Part shown: one piece after another, positions 12,001-17,770 of the stretch | Layout: each line of letters starts with the position of its first letter | How positions within the stretch are numbered: the first letter of the stretch is position 1 | Assembly (NCBI RefSeq): GCF_042646425.1 | Contig: NZ_JBHRTR010000046.1 | Location: 1-64,000, forward strand | DNA: 64,000 nt | Source of the DNA: Marinibaculum pumilum | GTDB taxonomy: Bacteria; Pseudomonadota; Alphaproteobacteria; Ferrovibrionales; Ferrovibrionaceae | Reading direction: 5' to 3' | Notes under the pieces: model-generated | Told to the model about the DNA's origin: nothing | Database searches by the model: none | What the model saw: only the letters and a program-made list of their open reading frames with translations | Translations under genes and position numbers: made by a program

Positions 12001-13402
12001 CCGGACGATCGGTGCCACCTACAACGACACCGTGTTCGGCGGCGAAGGTCGCGACACCATCTACGGCAACCAGGGCGACGACGTCCTGCATGGCGGCGAT
12101 GGCAACGACACGATAGAGGGCGGCGACGGCGACGACCTGATCTATGGCGATGCCGGCAATGACCTGCTGCGCGGCGGTGCCGGCAGCGATACCCTGCTGG
12201 GTGGCGAAGGCGATGACCTGCTCTATGGCGATGCCGGCGACGACAGCCTGGAAGGCGGTGCCGGTGACGACACGATCGAGGGCGGCGACGGCGACGACCT
12301 GCTGCGCGGCGGTGCGGACTATGACGTGCTGCGCGGCGACAAGGGGGTCGACACCCTGTACGGCGATGCCGGCGACGACCTGCTGTACGGCGGCAACGAC
12401 AATGACGTGCTGTATGGCGGCACCGGCTATGACCAGCTCTATGGCGAGAAGGGCGACGACCTGCTGCTGGGCGAGGCCGGCGACGACCTGCTGTATGGCG
12501 GCAAGGGCGACGATACGATCGAGGGCGGCGACGGCTACGACGTGGTCTTCGGCGACCAGGGCGACGATTCCATCGATGGCGGCGGCAGCTTCGACGACCT
12601 TTATGGCGGCGACGGCAACGACACCATCCTGGGCGGCGAGGGCATCGACTATATCTACGGCGAGAAGGGCGACGACCAGATCGCCGGCGGCGACGACTGG
12701 GACCTGATCTACGGCGGCAAGGGTCACGACACGATCGAAGGCAATGCCGGCGACGACTGGATGTACGGCGACGACGGCGACTTCGCCAATGGCGGCGGCG
12801 ACGACCTGATGATCGGCGGCGCGGGCTGGGACACCATCCATGGCGAGGCCGGCGACGACACCCTGTATGGCGGCGAGGGCACCGACTGGCTGACCGGCTG
12901 GAGCGGCGACGACCTGCTGTACGGCGGCGAGGACGGCGACCATCTGTGGGGCTATGCCGGCAAGGACACCCTGTTCGGCGGTTCCGGCGTCGACTCCCTG
13001 GACGGCGGTGACGGCGACGACCTGCTGATGGGCGGCGAAGGCCACGACTTCTACTATATCGGCCGCAAGAACCCCGGCACCGGATCCAATGACGACATGA
13101 TCCTGGACGATGACGAAGGGTGCATGGCGATCTACGGCAATTACGGGCCGCTGAACGGCGGCACCGATACCGTCGTGCTGTCCGACCTGTCCTTCCAGAA
13201 GGGGCCGGGCATGTGGAAAATCTCGCTCGACGACGGCACTTCGGTGACCTTCGACCCGACCAAGATCGTCCAGATCGATCTGCGCGAAGGCCCGGCACCG
13301 GAGGGCAATACCCAGGTGCTGAAGTGGAACGGTTCCACCTACGACGTCTACGACGAGGGCGGCACCAACTTCCTGGGCTATACCATCGACGACCTGATGT
13401 AG
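2..13402 (+). CDS. Giant RTX calcium-binding repeat protein, type I secreted (5' end outside window)
   Basis: The reading frame is already open at base 2 and ends with TAG at 13400-13402, so this is the C-terminal part (over 4,460 residues) of a larger protein. Most of it is the RTX nonapeptide pattern GGxGxDxUx, as in GGAGDDVLAGDAGDDTIDGG; by length there are roughly 350 nonamers (not counted individually). These repeats fold as Ca2+-bound parallel beta-rolls outside the cell. Five non-repeat islands interrupt them: DUF4114-like domains at about 2460-3017, 8627-9165 and 11070-12008 (shared WED...GGGDQDFND motif), a unique island at about 6964-7530, and a jelly-roll-like island at about 9815-10310. 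The last 110 residues are repeat-free and end in YTIDDLM, fitting an uncleaved T1SS secretion signal. A large adhesin or surface-layer role is inferred. No T1SS ABC or HlyD gene is in the window. Ten Ns lie at 747-756. Confidence 0.93.
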   Translation, partial: VSGGDDADLITGGTGDDVLSGDAGADTIDGGDGADSVAGDAGADSILGGAGADTIDGGDDADTVSGGADADLIAGGAGDDVLAGDAGDDTVDGGEGADSIDGGEGADSLAGGAGTDSILGGAGADTIDGGDDADTVSGGDDADLIAGGAGDDVLAGDAGDDTIDGGAGADSLAGGAGADSILGGAGADTIDGGDDADTVSGGDDADLIAGGAGDDVLAGDAGADSVAGDAGADSILGGAGADTIDGGDXXXXSGGDDADLIAGGAGDDVLAGDAGDDTVDGGAGADSIDGGDGADSLAGEAGSDSILGGAGADTIDGGDDTDTVSGGDDADLIAGGAGDDVLAGDAGDDTASGGDDADLIAGGAGDDVLAGDAGDDTIDGGEGADSIDGGEGADSLAGGAGADTILGGAGADTIEGGDDADTVAGGDDADLIAGGAGDDVLAGDAGADTIDGGEGADSLAGGAGSDSILGGAGADTIEGGADNDTVAGGDDADLIAGGAGDDVLAGDAGDDTIEGGEGDDSIAGGAGADSVLGGAGADTIGGGDGNDTVAGGDDEDLIGGGAGDDVLAGEAGDDTIDGGDGADDIDGGEGADSLAGGAGSDTILGGAGADTVAGGEDADLIAGGAGDDVLSGDAGADTIDGGEGADSLAGGAGSDSLLGGAGNDTVDGGADADTIAGGDGVDSLAGGAGDDLIDAGMGHDTVQGGDGSDTIDGAFGNDRIEAGAGDDEVDGGAGNDSISGGDGDDLIAGAGGSDTVDGGAGADTISGDAGADSVSGGDGDDAIDGGEQDDVLAGDAGNDTVTGGAGHDLIEGGTGNDSLIGDGVGDDTNAAIIPEFAGMYPIGMSDLMRLDIEYLQSNAGYNNSYGYYLADSSGNPIGGQVVWANVKTGDSASIELNAAQMAGAVSIGFFIIPDGADANAGLADGTDVTFQMQGGKWTAFADGQPLAGQGNPAYFTASWLNPDGFDHEVDNAVLGNSNWEDQPGGGDQDFNDLGLNVQVTSVAMGDYNDTIFGGEGDDTIAGNQGDDQLHGDAGDDLIAGGSGDDTIDGGDGADTISGDDGDDRITGGAGDDSIDGGEGADRIWGGADNDAISGGAGDDTLYGEDGDDTLSGGAGRDSIYGGAGADLLAGGADDDRIEGGAGNDSLSGDAGDDTLLGEDGDDSLAGGAGADVLRGGAGDDLIDGGDGADDIDGGHGADTISAGAGDDQVTGGDGADSIDGGEGADHVRAGDGDDTVSGGAGNDTLLGGAGADSLSGGDGADELRGEAGDDTIDGGAGDDTIDGDEGDDSLSGGEGADRILGGAGNDTLDGGDGDDLLRGGDGDDVLAGGVGADELLGEAGNDTIDGGAGDDLVEGGAGDDSLSGGAGVDLVLGGEGDDSLDGGDGDDLLNGGDGDDVMAGGSGSDRLRGEAGDDTIDGGDGDDSVDGGDGADVLTGGAGDDMVLGRAGADSIDGGDGNDSLSGGDDDDTILGGAGDDRILGGDGDDSIDGGADADFIRAGDGDDSLAGGSGDDTLLAGAGADVLLGGAGNDRLRGEAGDDTMDGGEGDDTLDGDAGADSLSGGAGADRIIGGDGNDSLDGGDGGDLLRGGDGDDVVAGGAGADDIRGDAGDDTIAGGEGDDTISGGDGADSLSGGAGADRILAGDGDDTLDGGDGDDVLRGGDGADLLSGGEGADELRGDAGDDTIDGGAGNDTIEGGDGADSLSGGEGADRVIGGDGADSIDGGAGDDLLRGGDGADVIAGGEGADDIRGDAGDDTISGGDGDDSIDGGEGADLLSGGEGADRIRGRAGADSIDGGAGDDTLDGGDDADTILGGAGSDRIDGGDGDDSIDGGADDDFVRAGDGDDTVAGGTGNDTILAGAGADALLGGAGNDELRGQAGDDTIDGGDGDDTIDGDSGADSLSGGDGADRILGGDGDDSIDGGAGDDILRGGAGADLVSGGAGADDIRGDAGDDTIAGGEGDDTISGGDGADSLSGGAGADRILGGDGDDSIGGGAGDDLLRGGDGADLLSGGADNDTLEGGNDNDTLSGDAGDDSLDGGAGDDLLEGGDGADTLVGGAGADSILGGEGADSVRAGDGADTVAGGAGDDAIDGGKGDDLLAGEEGDDLLDGDDGADILSGGAGDDTLLGGKGADSLSGGDGNDSLDGGRDGDLLDGGAGDDVLAGGAGDDSLSGGAGGDSLSGGDGADTLSGDAGNDSVDGGSGDDLVTGGAGDDSLSGGRGDDLLQGGAGNDVIDGGHDDDTVEGGDGDDLLSGGAGADSIGGGEGADTVDGGSGDDLIHAGADDDLVAAGSGADTVLGEGGDDSLSGDDDDDLIHGDSGEESVTTGGDFSGTITAANVASTGGGFTVTAQKLDPSGQPMTPSAGDISYSDGGFGVKGGTAGPAVQIGRNTSSGESDAIIVDFDQLVGSSDVSVRRLFRNEGAGGETGHWYAYRAGILVGEGAFQALSGHELDFSIDLAGEGGFDKLVFKADPYPGQGATGGGDSSDYLIEQISFTGLPVEMPAPGGDDTIAGGAGHDTVYGDGGDDSISGDAGSDSLLGGTGDDTIDGGTGADEILGGLGDDVLSGGADDDLIDGGEGADSIDGGTGHDTIFGGDGDDTVDGGDGNDRIFAGDGDDVLSGGAGHDSIDGDAGADLIAGGAGNDTLDGGAGDDTIDGGDGNDRIYAGDGDDSLDGGAGHDSLDGDAGDDLIAGGDGNDTIDAGAGGDTVSGGAGRDAIDGGDGADSIDGGADADTIDGGAGADTIDGGDGDDRIFAGDGDDVLSGGDGKDSIDGDAGDDAIDGGAGNDTLDGGAGADTLSGGAGRDAIDGGAGADEVFGGTGRDTVDGGDGDDLIDGGADDDWLYGGVGDDTVTGGAGDDLIDGGVGDDLLVGDGVNLDTADLLSQSGGLYAVGDADLVRLDVEYLLSNAGYNSSYGFYLADANGNPLSGQVIWSNVKNGDSTTIELTRAQLGGAVAVGFFIIPDGADKNAGLADGTDVSFQEVSGKWTAFAGGQPLAGQGNPAYFTDAGLNADGFDHEGDSALPGNSNWEDLAGGGDQDFNDIGLNVQVTGIVQGSYNDTITGDAGNDVIEGNQGDDVISGGLGDDLIDGGTGNDRIDAGEGDDTVAGGEGNDRIDAGDGNDVIDGGAGHDSIDAGAGDDTAEGGAGNDSLYGLEGDDSLSGGEGDDAIDGDAGEDTLSGGAGGDRIDGGDGADLIDAGSGDDRVWGGDDADTITGGDGADSLAGQNGDDVVDGGADDDRIYGGEGDDSLSGGTGDDYIQGDDCPIEHPDEVTYGNNLVMNWDFEAGGTGHGAGFTDVPHWTADGGYEVHLASVYGRSDDGHHQVFELDAHPGHTQISQAIAGLTAGQELELAFDVAMRTQNTTAADGLQVYWNGELVAELTDLGDWDRFTYTVEAGSGDGSDTLSFKGIGVENTFGALLDNISLRTVTHSIPADASYNDTIDGGVGDDTIDGMLGDDVIDGGDGDDVIDGGSGDDSILGGAGADSIQGGSGTDTIQGGSGADKIWGGLDDDLLSGGDDDDSLYGDEGDDLLDGEDGDDRLSGGSGADTLLGGAGNDSLYGGDDADQLEGGAGNDNLFGDNGADSLSGGDGDDTMSGGDGADTILGGAGADSAAGGDGDDSIDGGAGDDVLAGNDGEDVIRGREGHDSIEGGNDDDQLYGDQGDDTVIGGEGDDYIEGGTGDDLIQGDGVAEQSSETAVSQSGGLYAIGGADSMTIDVEYLPWEGGGDGGGYDLPVYNHALSNIVLYLDDGNGGISKVKIEDFPGGSGEIHDPNSLPLDAFVAANYPGTEIVAVAVKAGNNHDPQAGPGEGQLTIVDDSYEREDLPLADHVDAEWSYGPAFDGLAGGSGNDTLGGGAGYDSSYGFYLADAAGNPIGGQVIWSNVKQGDQASLNLTAAQLAGAASIGFFLIPDGANANPGLTDGAEVTFQQVNGVWTAFVDGQPLAGAGNPVYFTDAALNPDGYDHEADNLLAGNSNWEDLAGGGDQDFNDVALNVSVTRTIGATYNDTVFGGEGRDTIYGNQGDDVLHGGDGNDTIEGGDGDDLIYGDAGNDLLRGGAGSDTLLGGEGDDLLYGDAGDDSLEGGAGDDTIEGGDGDDLLRGGADYDVLRGDKGVDTLYGDAGDDLLYGGNDNDVLYGGTGYDQLYGEKGDDLLLGEAGDDLLYGGKGDDTIEGGDGYDVVFGDQGDDSIDGGGSFDDLYGGDGNDTILGGEGIDYIYGEKGDDQIAGGDDWDLIYGGKGHDTIEGNAGDDWMYGDDGDFANGGGDDLMIGGAGWDTIHGEAGDDTLYGGEGTDWLTGWSGDDLLYGGEDGDHLWGYAGKDTLFGGSGVDSLDGGDGDDLLMGGEGHDFYYIGRKNPGTGSNDDMILDDDEGCMAIYGNYGPLNGGTDTVVLSDLSFQKGPGMWKISLDDGTSVTFDPTKIVQIDLREGPAPEGNTQVLKWNGSTYDVYDEGGTNFLGYTIDDLM
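98..1960 (+). repeat. Higher-order repeat within the RTX gene
   Basis: In the first 2 kb the nonamers form longer units of roughly 63-75 residues that recur with little change (GADTIDGGDDADTVSGG, then DDADLIAGGAGDDVLAGDAG, then GADSLAGGAG). Exact DNA copies include 98-179 = 665-746 (82 nt) and 221-284 = 785-848 (64 nt). Downstream the nonamers become more varied. This pattern suggests recent duplication or gene conversion at this end. Confidence 0.85.
747..756. other. Assembly gap (10 N) inside RTX repeats
   Basis: Ten consecutive N. The 82 bases ending at 746 are an exact copy of 98-179, so the break falls inside a repeat longer than a short read. The reading frame continues across the gap. 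By analogy with the copy at about 580-600, 13 rather than 10 bases would restore the usual residues. Confidence 0.98.
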
Positions 13403-13412
13403 GCAGGCGAAT

Positions 13413-13494
13413 GTCCGGCAGGCGCGGCACGGCGCCGGGCCTGCCGGACCGCCCTGACCCGGCCTCTCCCGGCGGCCGGCAGCGATGCCGGGAG
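13413..13494 (+). terminator. Two hairpins after the RTX gene, possible terminator
   Basis: Just past the RTX stop there is an 11-bp perfect inverted repeat (GTCCGGCAGGC 13413-13423 with GCCTGCCGGAC 13439-13449) and a second 8-bp stem (13466-13473 with 13487-13494). Neither is followed by a T run, so termination or mRNA stabilisation is a guess. Confidence 0.4.
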
Positions 13495-13606
13495 AACAGG
13501 GCAGGGTTGCAATTTCATGAAGCTGGCCACATATTTTGCGCGATTTCGGTTTCGCCCGGCAGGGTTCCTCTTGTCGGGCATAACCGCTGGAGCGGAGAGA
13601 CGCACG

Positions 13607-13816
13607 ATGGAACAGGAAAACCAGACGACCCGCGAAAGCGGCGCCGCTGGTGCGCTGTCGCGGCGTGCAGCCCTGACGCGCCTGGGCCTGGGGGCGGCGG
13701 CGATTTATGCTGCGCCGACCGTGACCCGGATCGACCAGGCGCGTGCGGCCGCGCCCAGCCACAGCTGCCCGCCCGGCGCTCCGGGCTGTGGCGGCGGACC
13801 ACCGCGCCGCCCCTAG
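13607..13816 (+). CDS. Mini-protein with twin-arginine signal
   Basis: A 69-residue protein. The ATG at 13607 is preceded by a purine-rich ribosome site (AGCGGAGAGA); an in-frame ATG at 13517 is less likely. Residues 19-20 are a twin arginine (SRRAALTRLGLGAAA) followed by a hydrophobic stretch and a possible cleavage site at ARAA, so most of the protein is a Tat signal. The mature part would be only about 20 residues, rich in Pro and Gly with two cysteines (SHSCPPGAPGCGGG). Similar tiny Tat-signal proteins are annotated in proteobacteria without known function. It lies 204 bp after the RTX gene on the same strand and has its own terminator. Real gene likely; role unknown. Confidence 0.65.
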   Translation: MEQENQTTRESGAAGALSRRAALTRLGLGAAAIYAAPTVTRIDQARAAAPSHSCPPGAPGCGGGPPRRP

Positions 13817-13868
13817 ACACGTGGCGTTCAGGCGTGCCCATCGCGGCGCGCCGGCGGGGGCCAGCAGG

Positions 13869-13900
13869 AGGCGCAACAGCGGGTTGCGCCTTTTTCTTTG
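13869..13900 (+). terminator. Intrinsic terminator
   Basis: A perfect 8-bp stem GGCGCAAC (13870-13877) / GTTGCGCC (13883-13890) with a 5-nt loop, followed at once by TTTTTCTTTG. This is a textbook Rho-independent terminator, 53 bp after the mini Tat-protein gene. The rest of 13817-14155 shows no gene. Confidence 0.85.
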
Positions 13901-14155
13901 TCCTTGCCAGTTGCAAGCGACGGCCGCCTGCATCGCTCTCCGCCGGACCGCCATGGGCCGGTTCGACCGTCGGTTGAGCGCCGCCGGCACTTCGGTTGCC
14001 GCGCCGGCAGGCTTCGGTGTAGTCATGCGCGGCCATGGTCTTCCGCTGCCACGCGCGGCAGGGCGGGCACAGAATACCGGAATGACTCGCCAGAGCCGCT
14101 TCCCTTTGCATTACATTCTTCCCGCGGAAGAATCTGAGCGGACAAGGTCTGACCA

Positions 14156-14500
14156 ATGATCATCGAGACGCGGCGTCTGGCATTCACCGACGACAGTCTG
14201 ATCGATGCGGTCACGGTCGCGCTGGGGTCCGGCGTGATCAAGGGGCCGCGGGTGCCGGTGGTCCGCTACGAAATCCCCGACGTGGAAGGGGTGATGCTGC
14301 GGGTGATGCTGAAGCAGCCGCCGCCGCTGGGGCCGCAGCCGATGGATCTGACCATGGCCCAGGTGGCGGCGATCCTGATCAATTATTGCCGCTTCCGCCG
14401 GATCCCGGTGCCGCGCGCCGGCAAGAAGAAGCTGGCCGCCCAGGGCAATGCCATCATCCTGTCGATCACCCAGGAACTCGATACGCGCAAGGCGGCATGA
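14156..14500 (+). CDS. Conserved hypothetical protein, 114 aa
   Basis: The ATG at 14156 opens a 114-residue soluble protein with no signal peptide or membrane segment (MIIETRRLAFTDDSLIDAV...). It has a mixed alpha/beta composition and a basic C-terminal stretch (FRRIPVPRAGKKKL). I do not recognise a family. Codon use matches its neighbours and no competing frame is better. It could share a transcript with the cupin gene that follows 125 bp later. Function unknown. Confidence 0.65.
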   Translation: MIIETRRLAFTDDSLIDAVTVALGSGVIKGPRVPVVRYEIPDVEGVMLRVMLKQPPPLGPQPMDLTMAQVAAILINYCRFRRIPVPRAGKKKLAAQGNAIILSITQELDTRKAA

Positions 14501-14625
14501 GCCCTCCGCATGGCTTGCCATGCACCGATTGCACCTGCGTCCCGGCTTCCGGCATAGTCGCGCGACCGGACCGTGCAAGCGGCCGCCCGGCGCCCGGCGC
14601 CGGCATGCGAGGGAAGGGAAATGGC

Positions 14626-14910
14626 GTGAGCGAGAGTGCGATACCGACGGTCCTGATCGACAATGACAGAGCCAGGGTGACGGAATGGCGGTTCCCGCCC
14701 GGTGCGGCCACCGGCTGGCATCGCCACGACTATGACTATGTGGTGGTGCCGCAGACCACGGGCCCGCTGAAGCTCGTCGGCCCCGGCGGGGAAGAGAGCG
14801 AGGCCCAGCTCACCACCGGCCAGCCCTATTTCCGCAATGTCGGCGTCGAGCATGACGTCATCAATCCGAACCCGTTCGAGTTCGTCTTCGTCGAGGTCGA
14901 GCTGAAATAG
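14626..14910 (+). CDS. Small cupin-domain protein
   Basis: A 94-residue single-domain cupin. The GTG at 14626 is chosen because GAGGGAAGGG sits just upstream; an ATG at 14605 in the same frame would add 7 residues. Cupin motif 1 is visible as GWHRHDYDYVVVP (two metal-ligand histidines), and the second part, YFRNVGVEHDVINP, supplies another histidine. The domain fold is therefore clear, but the substrate is not. Such stand-alone cupins can be small-molecule binding or isomerase-type enzymes. It precedes an MFS transporter by about 250 bp on the same strand. Confidence 0.75.
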   Translation: MSESAIPTVLIDNDRARVTEWRFPPGAATGWHRHDYDYVVVPQTTGPLKLVGPGGEESEAQLTTGQPYFRNVGVEHDVINPNPFEFVFVEVELK

Positions 14911-15162
14911 CGCCATGGCGCCCGCCTTGCCGGGCGGGCGGAGACCGGCGGAAAGCTCTGCCGGAAGCGCGGCCGATGGCCTGACGCAATGCCGTCCGGT
15001 CCGCCGGCCAGCGGGAGGAAAGAACGCCCGAATGCCCCAGATCCTCCCCGTGGCGGCCTGCAGGCCGCCAGGGCGCCGCGTGGTGCGGCAGGACCGGCCC
15101 TTCCGCCCGGCATCGCGACCCGGCGGCTGTGATGCCGGCATGGCCATGCTGCAGGCTGTCCG

Positions 15163-16686
15163 ATGACCACCGGACTTGACGGGCTCGGCATCTACCGGTC
15201 CCCGCATCGCGGCATCTTCTACGGTTGGTTCGTCGTACTCGGGTCCTTCGTCCTGATGACGGCGGCATTCGGCTGTGCCTACAGCTTCACCACATTCTTC
15301 GATTCCCTGCAGAGCGAGTTCGGCGCCACCCGGGCAGAGACCTCGCTGATCTTCTCGATCGCCACGGCGGGCTTTTTCGGGCTGGGCATGCTCAGCGGCC
15401 CGCTCTCCGATTCCGTCGGGCCGCGGGTGGTCACCGGCTTCGGCGTGGTGGTGATCGCCGCGGGCCTCTGCCTGGCCGCATTTTCCGGCACCCTGTGGCA
15501 GCTTTTCCTGGCGATCGGCGTCGGCCTCGGCATCGGGGTCGGCTTCGTCTATGTGCCGGCCGTGGCCGCCGTGCAGCCCTGGTTCGAGAAGCGTCGGGGC
15601 ATCGCCTCCGGCCTTGCCGTGTCGGGCATCGGCGTCGGCACCCTGGTGGTGCCGCCGATCGCGGCCTGGCTGATCGAATGGGGCGGCTGGCGGGTGACCT
15701 ATTTGGGTCTGGCCGGCGCCGCCCTGGTGGTCGGCCTGCTGGCGGCCATGCTGATGGAGAACCGGCCGGACCGGCGCGGCCTCTCGCCCGATACCGCGCG
15801 CCCCCTGCCGCCGCCGCGGCGCGCTGCGGGCGACGGGGATGAGGAGGATCCCGCACGCGCCGCGCCTGCCCTGCCGCCGGTGGACCTGACGGTGCGCCAG
15901 GCCGTGCGGACCAGCCCCTACTGGTTCATGTACCTGGCAGCATTCCTGCTCTCCGTCGGGCTGTTCATCCCCTATGTCCATATCGTGCCGGCGGTGCAGG
16001 ACATGGGCTTCGACAAGGATGTCGGGGTGCAGGTGCTGCAGATGATCGCCATCGGCAGCATTGCCGGCCGGTTCCTGGTCGGCTTCGTCGCCGACCTCGT
16101 CGGCCGCCGGGTCGGCTATGCGGGCACCTATATCGCGACGGGCCTGTCCTTCCTGGTCTGGCTGTTCGCGCAGGAACCCTGGCAGCTCTATGTCTTCGCG
16201 CTGATGTTCGGAACCGGATATGGCGCCTTCGTCGCCCTGTCCCCGGCCATGGCCGCCGACTATTTCGGCGGTCGCCGCATCAGCAGCATCCTGGGCTGGC
16301 TCTATTCCTCGGTGACCTTCGCCGTGCTGCTGGGGCCGCCGCTCGCCGGGCTCGCCTATGACATCCTGACCAGCTACAAGCTGCCGCTGATCGCCGCTGC
16401 AGTGGCGAGCGGCTTCGGGGCGGTGATGATCCTGCTGCTGCCGGATCCCGCGAAGTGGCGCGCGGCATGGCGGGAAGCCGTCACATCCCCCGCTGCCGGA
16501 TCCCCCGCTGCCGGATCCCCCGCTGCCGGATCCCCCGCTGCCGCATCCCCCGCTGCCGCGCCGTCCGGCCCGGAGCCGGCCCCGCTGGCCCTGCCCGCGC
16601 TGCCGCCGCCACACACGGCGGCCGATGTCCCGGCCACTGACGGCATGCCGGCCGACGGCCTGCGCCGCGGCAGGTTCAGGTCCTGA
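15163..16686 (+). CDS. MFS transporter, monocarboxylate/oxalate-formate type
   Basis: A 507-residue membrane protein with twelve predicted helices in two halves, joined by a cytoplasmic loop at about residues 205-245. The N-terminal half shows an MFS loop signature (GPLSDSVGPRVV), and the halves resemble the MCT / oxalate:formate antiporter branch (YGWFVVLGSFVLM near the start). The substrate is probably a carboxylate but cannot be named. The C-terminal tail is unusual: a 15-bp tandem repeat encodes repeated SPAAG pentapeptides. The gene runs towards the minus-strand operon, and its last 11 bp overlap the 3' end of the periplasmic binding-protein gene. Confidence 0.85.
   Translation: MTTGLDGLGIYRSPHRGIFYGWFVVLGSFVLMTAAFGCAYSFTTFFDSLQSEFGATRAETSLIFSIATAGFFGLGMLSGPLSDSVGPRVVTGFGVVVIAAGLCLAAFSGTLWQLFLAIGVGLGIGVGFVYVPAVAAVQPWFEKRRGIASGLAVSGIGVGTLVVPPIAAWLIEWGGWRVTYLGLAGAALVVGLLAAMLMENRPDRRGLSPDTARPLPPPRRAAGDGDEEDPARAAPALPPVDLTVRQAVRTSPYWFMYLAAFLLSVGLFIPYVHIVPAVQDMGFDKDVGVQVLQMIAIGSIAGRFLVGFVADLVGRRVGYAGTYIATGLSFLVWLFAQEPWQLYVFALMFGTGYGAFVALSPAMAADYFGGRRISSILGWLYSSVTFAVLLGPPLAGLAYDILTSYKLPLIAAAVASGFGAVMILLLPDPAKWRAAWREAVTSPAAGSPAAGSPAAGSPAAASPAAAPSGPEPAPLALPALPPPHTAADVPATDGMPADGLRRGRFRS
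16486..16560 (+). repeat. Five 15-bp tandem repeats in the MFS gene tail
   Basis: Five head-to-tail copies of TCCCCCGCTGCCGGA; copies 1-3 are identical and copies 4 and 5 differ at the last two bases. The unit is a multiple of three, so copy-number change would keep frame and alter only the disordered (S/P/A/G) tail. Confidence 0.95.
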
Positions 16687-17770
16687 CGAATTCCGCGACC
16701 TGGATCAGGCCCATCGGCGGATAGATCCCCAGCGCATCCGCCACGGTGACATTCACCAGCAGCGAGAAATGGGCCAGCGCATCGATCGGCAGCTGCGACG
16801 GCTCGGCACCATGCAGCAGGATCTGCTCCGCCTTGTAGCCGGCGGCGGTCCCCTGATCGGCGCGGCGGCTCACCAGCCCGACAAGGGCGCCGGGGGCGGT
16901 CTGGAAGCAGACCTCCTCGGTGGAGAAGCTGGGCAGTCCGGCGTCGAGCGCGGCGGCCGTGACGATCGGCCCGAGCCGGGCGGCGATGAAGGTATCCGGG
17001 CCGATATAGAGGAATTCGGCACCGTCGCGGGCCAGCCCGCGGACCATGTCCGCCACCGGCTCCGCCTGCGGCAGGCCGTCGGCGTCCAGCGGCACGGGGA
17101 CGGCGATCAGGTCCAGGCCCCGGTCCGCCATCAGGGATCCCAGCGCCTTCACAGTCAGGGCGGAGTTCAGTTCCGCCGGATTGTAGACGGTGCCGATGGT
17201 GCTGACGGGGCGGTAGGCCAGGATCGTCTCGACCTGGCGGTCCAAAGGGGGGATATGGCTGGACCCGGTAACATTGTCGCGCACCGGCGGGTCGCCAGGC
17301 CCGACGATGCCGGCCGCGATCGGCTCCGCGACGGTGGTGAAGACGATGGGGATGTCCTCTACGAAGCCGCTGTCGCTGCCGGCATCGAACCGGCCGGCGA
17401 TGCCAAGGGTCGTGGGTGTACCGGTGGTGTAGATCAGGTCGGGCCGGTCCGCCTTCAGCCGCTCCAGGATGGCAGGCAGGCGGCTGGGGTCGTCGCCGGT
17501 GCTGTAGACGTCGAATGTGACCTGCAGGCCCAGATGCAGAAGGTATTGCCGGAACGCCGCTTCCTGGATCCCCTCCCGTCCCGGCAGCACCATCGCGATC
17601 CGCACCGGAAGATGCTGTTCGGCGATCGGTACCTGTCCGGCAGTAGCGGTTCGCCCCGTGGCCCCTGTCTGGCCCCCGGTCACTGCCTGCGCCAGGGCCT
17701 TTGCCTGCGCCGGCAGCGCGCCAGCCATCAGGACCGACGCCAGCACGGCTCGCCGCGACAGCCGGGTCAT
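16676..17770 (-). CDS. Periplasmic substrate-binding protein, ABC_sub_bind (PF04392-like)
   Basis: A 364-residue exported protein; residues 1-30 carry a twin-arginine-like signal (MTRLSRRAVLASVLMAGALP). The body follows the PF04392 / ABC transporter substrate-binding pattern: DLIYTTGTPTTLGIAG, then DIPIVFTTVAEPIAAGIVGP, then SSHIPPLDRQVE. The start ATG at 17770 overlaps the stop of the phosphatase gene by 4 bp (ATGA), so it is the last gene of a translationally coupled operon. No ABC permease or ATPase is nearby. I infer it acts as a ligand sensor for the upstream membrane proteins rather than in uptake. Family is fairly secure; ligand unknown. Confidence 0.82.
   Translation of the reverse strand: MTRLSRRAVLASVLMAGALPAQAKALAQAVTGGQTGATGRTATAGQVPIAEQHLPVRIAMVLPGREGIQEAAFRQYLLHLGLQVTFDVYSTGDDPSRLPAILERLKADRPDLIYTTGTPTTLGIAGRFDAGSDSGFVEDIPIVFTTVAEPIAAGIVGPGDPPVRDNVTGSSHIPPLDRQVETILAYRPVSTIGTVYNPAELNSALTVKALGSLMADRGLDLIAVPVPLDADGLPQAEPVADMVRGLARDGAEFLYIGPDTFIAARLGPIVTAAALDAGLPSFSTEEVCFQTAPGALVGLVSRRADQGTAAGYKAEQILLHGAEPSQLPIDALAHFSLLVNVTVADALGIYPPMGLIQVAEFVRT

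Noticed and set aside
1..13400. A CRISPR-like periodic array
   Set aside because: The 27-bp period is coding (nine residues) with no unique spacers and continuous frame; it is the RTX motif.
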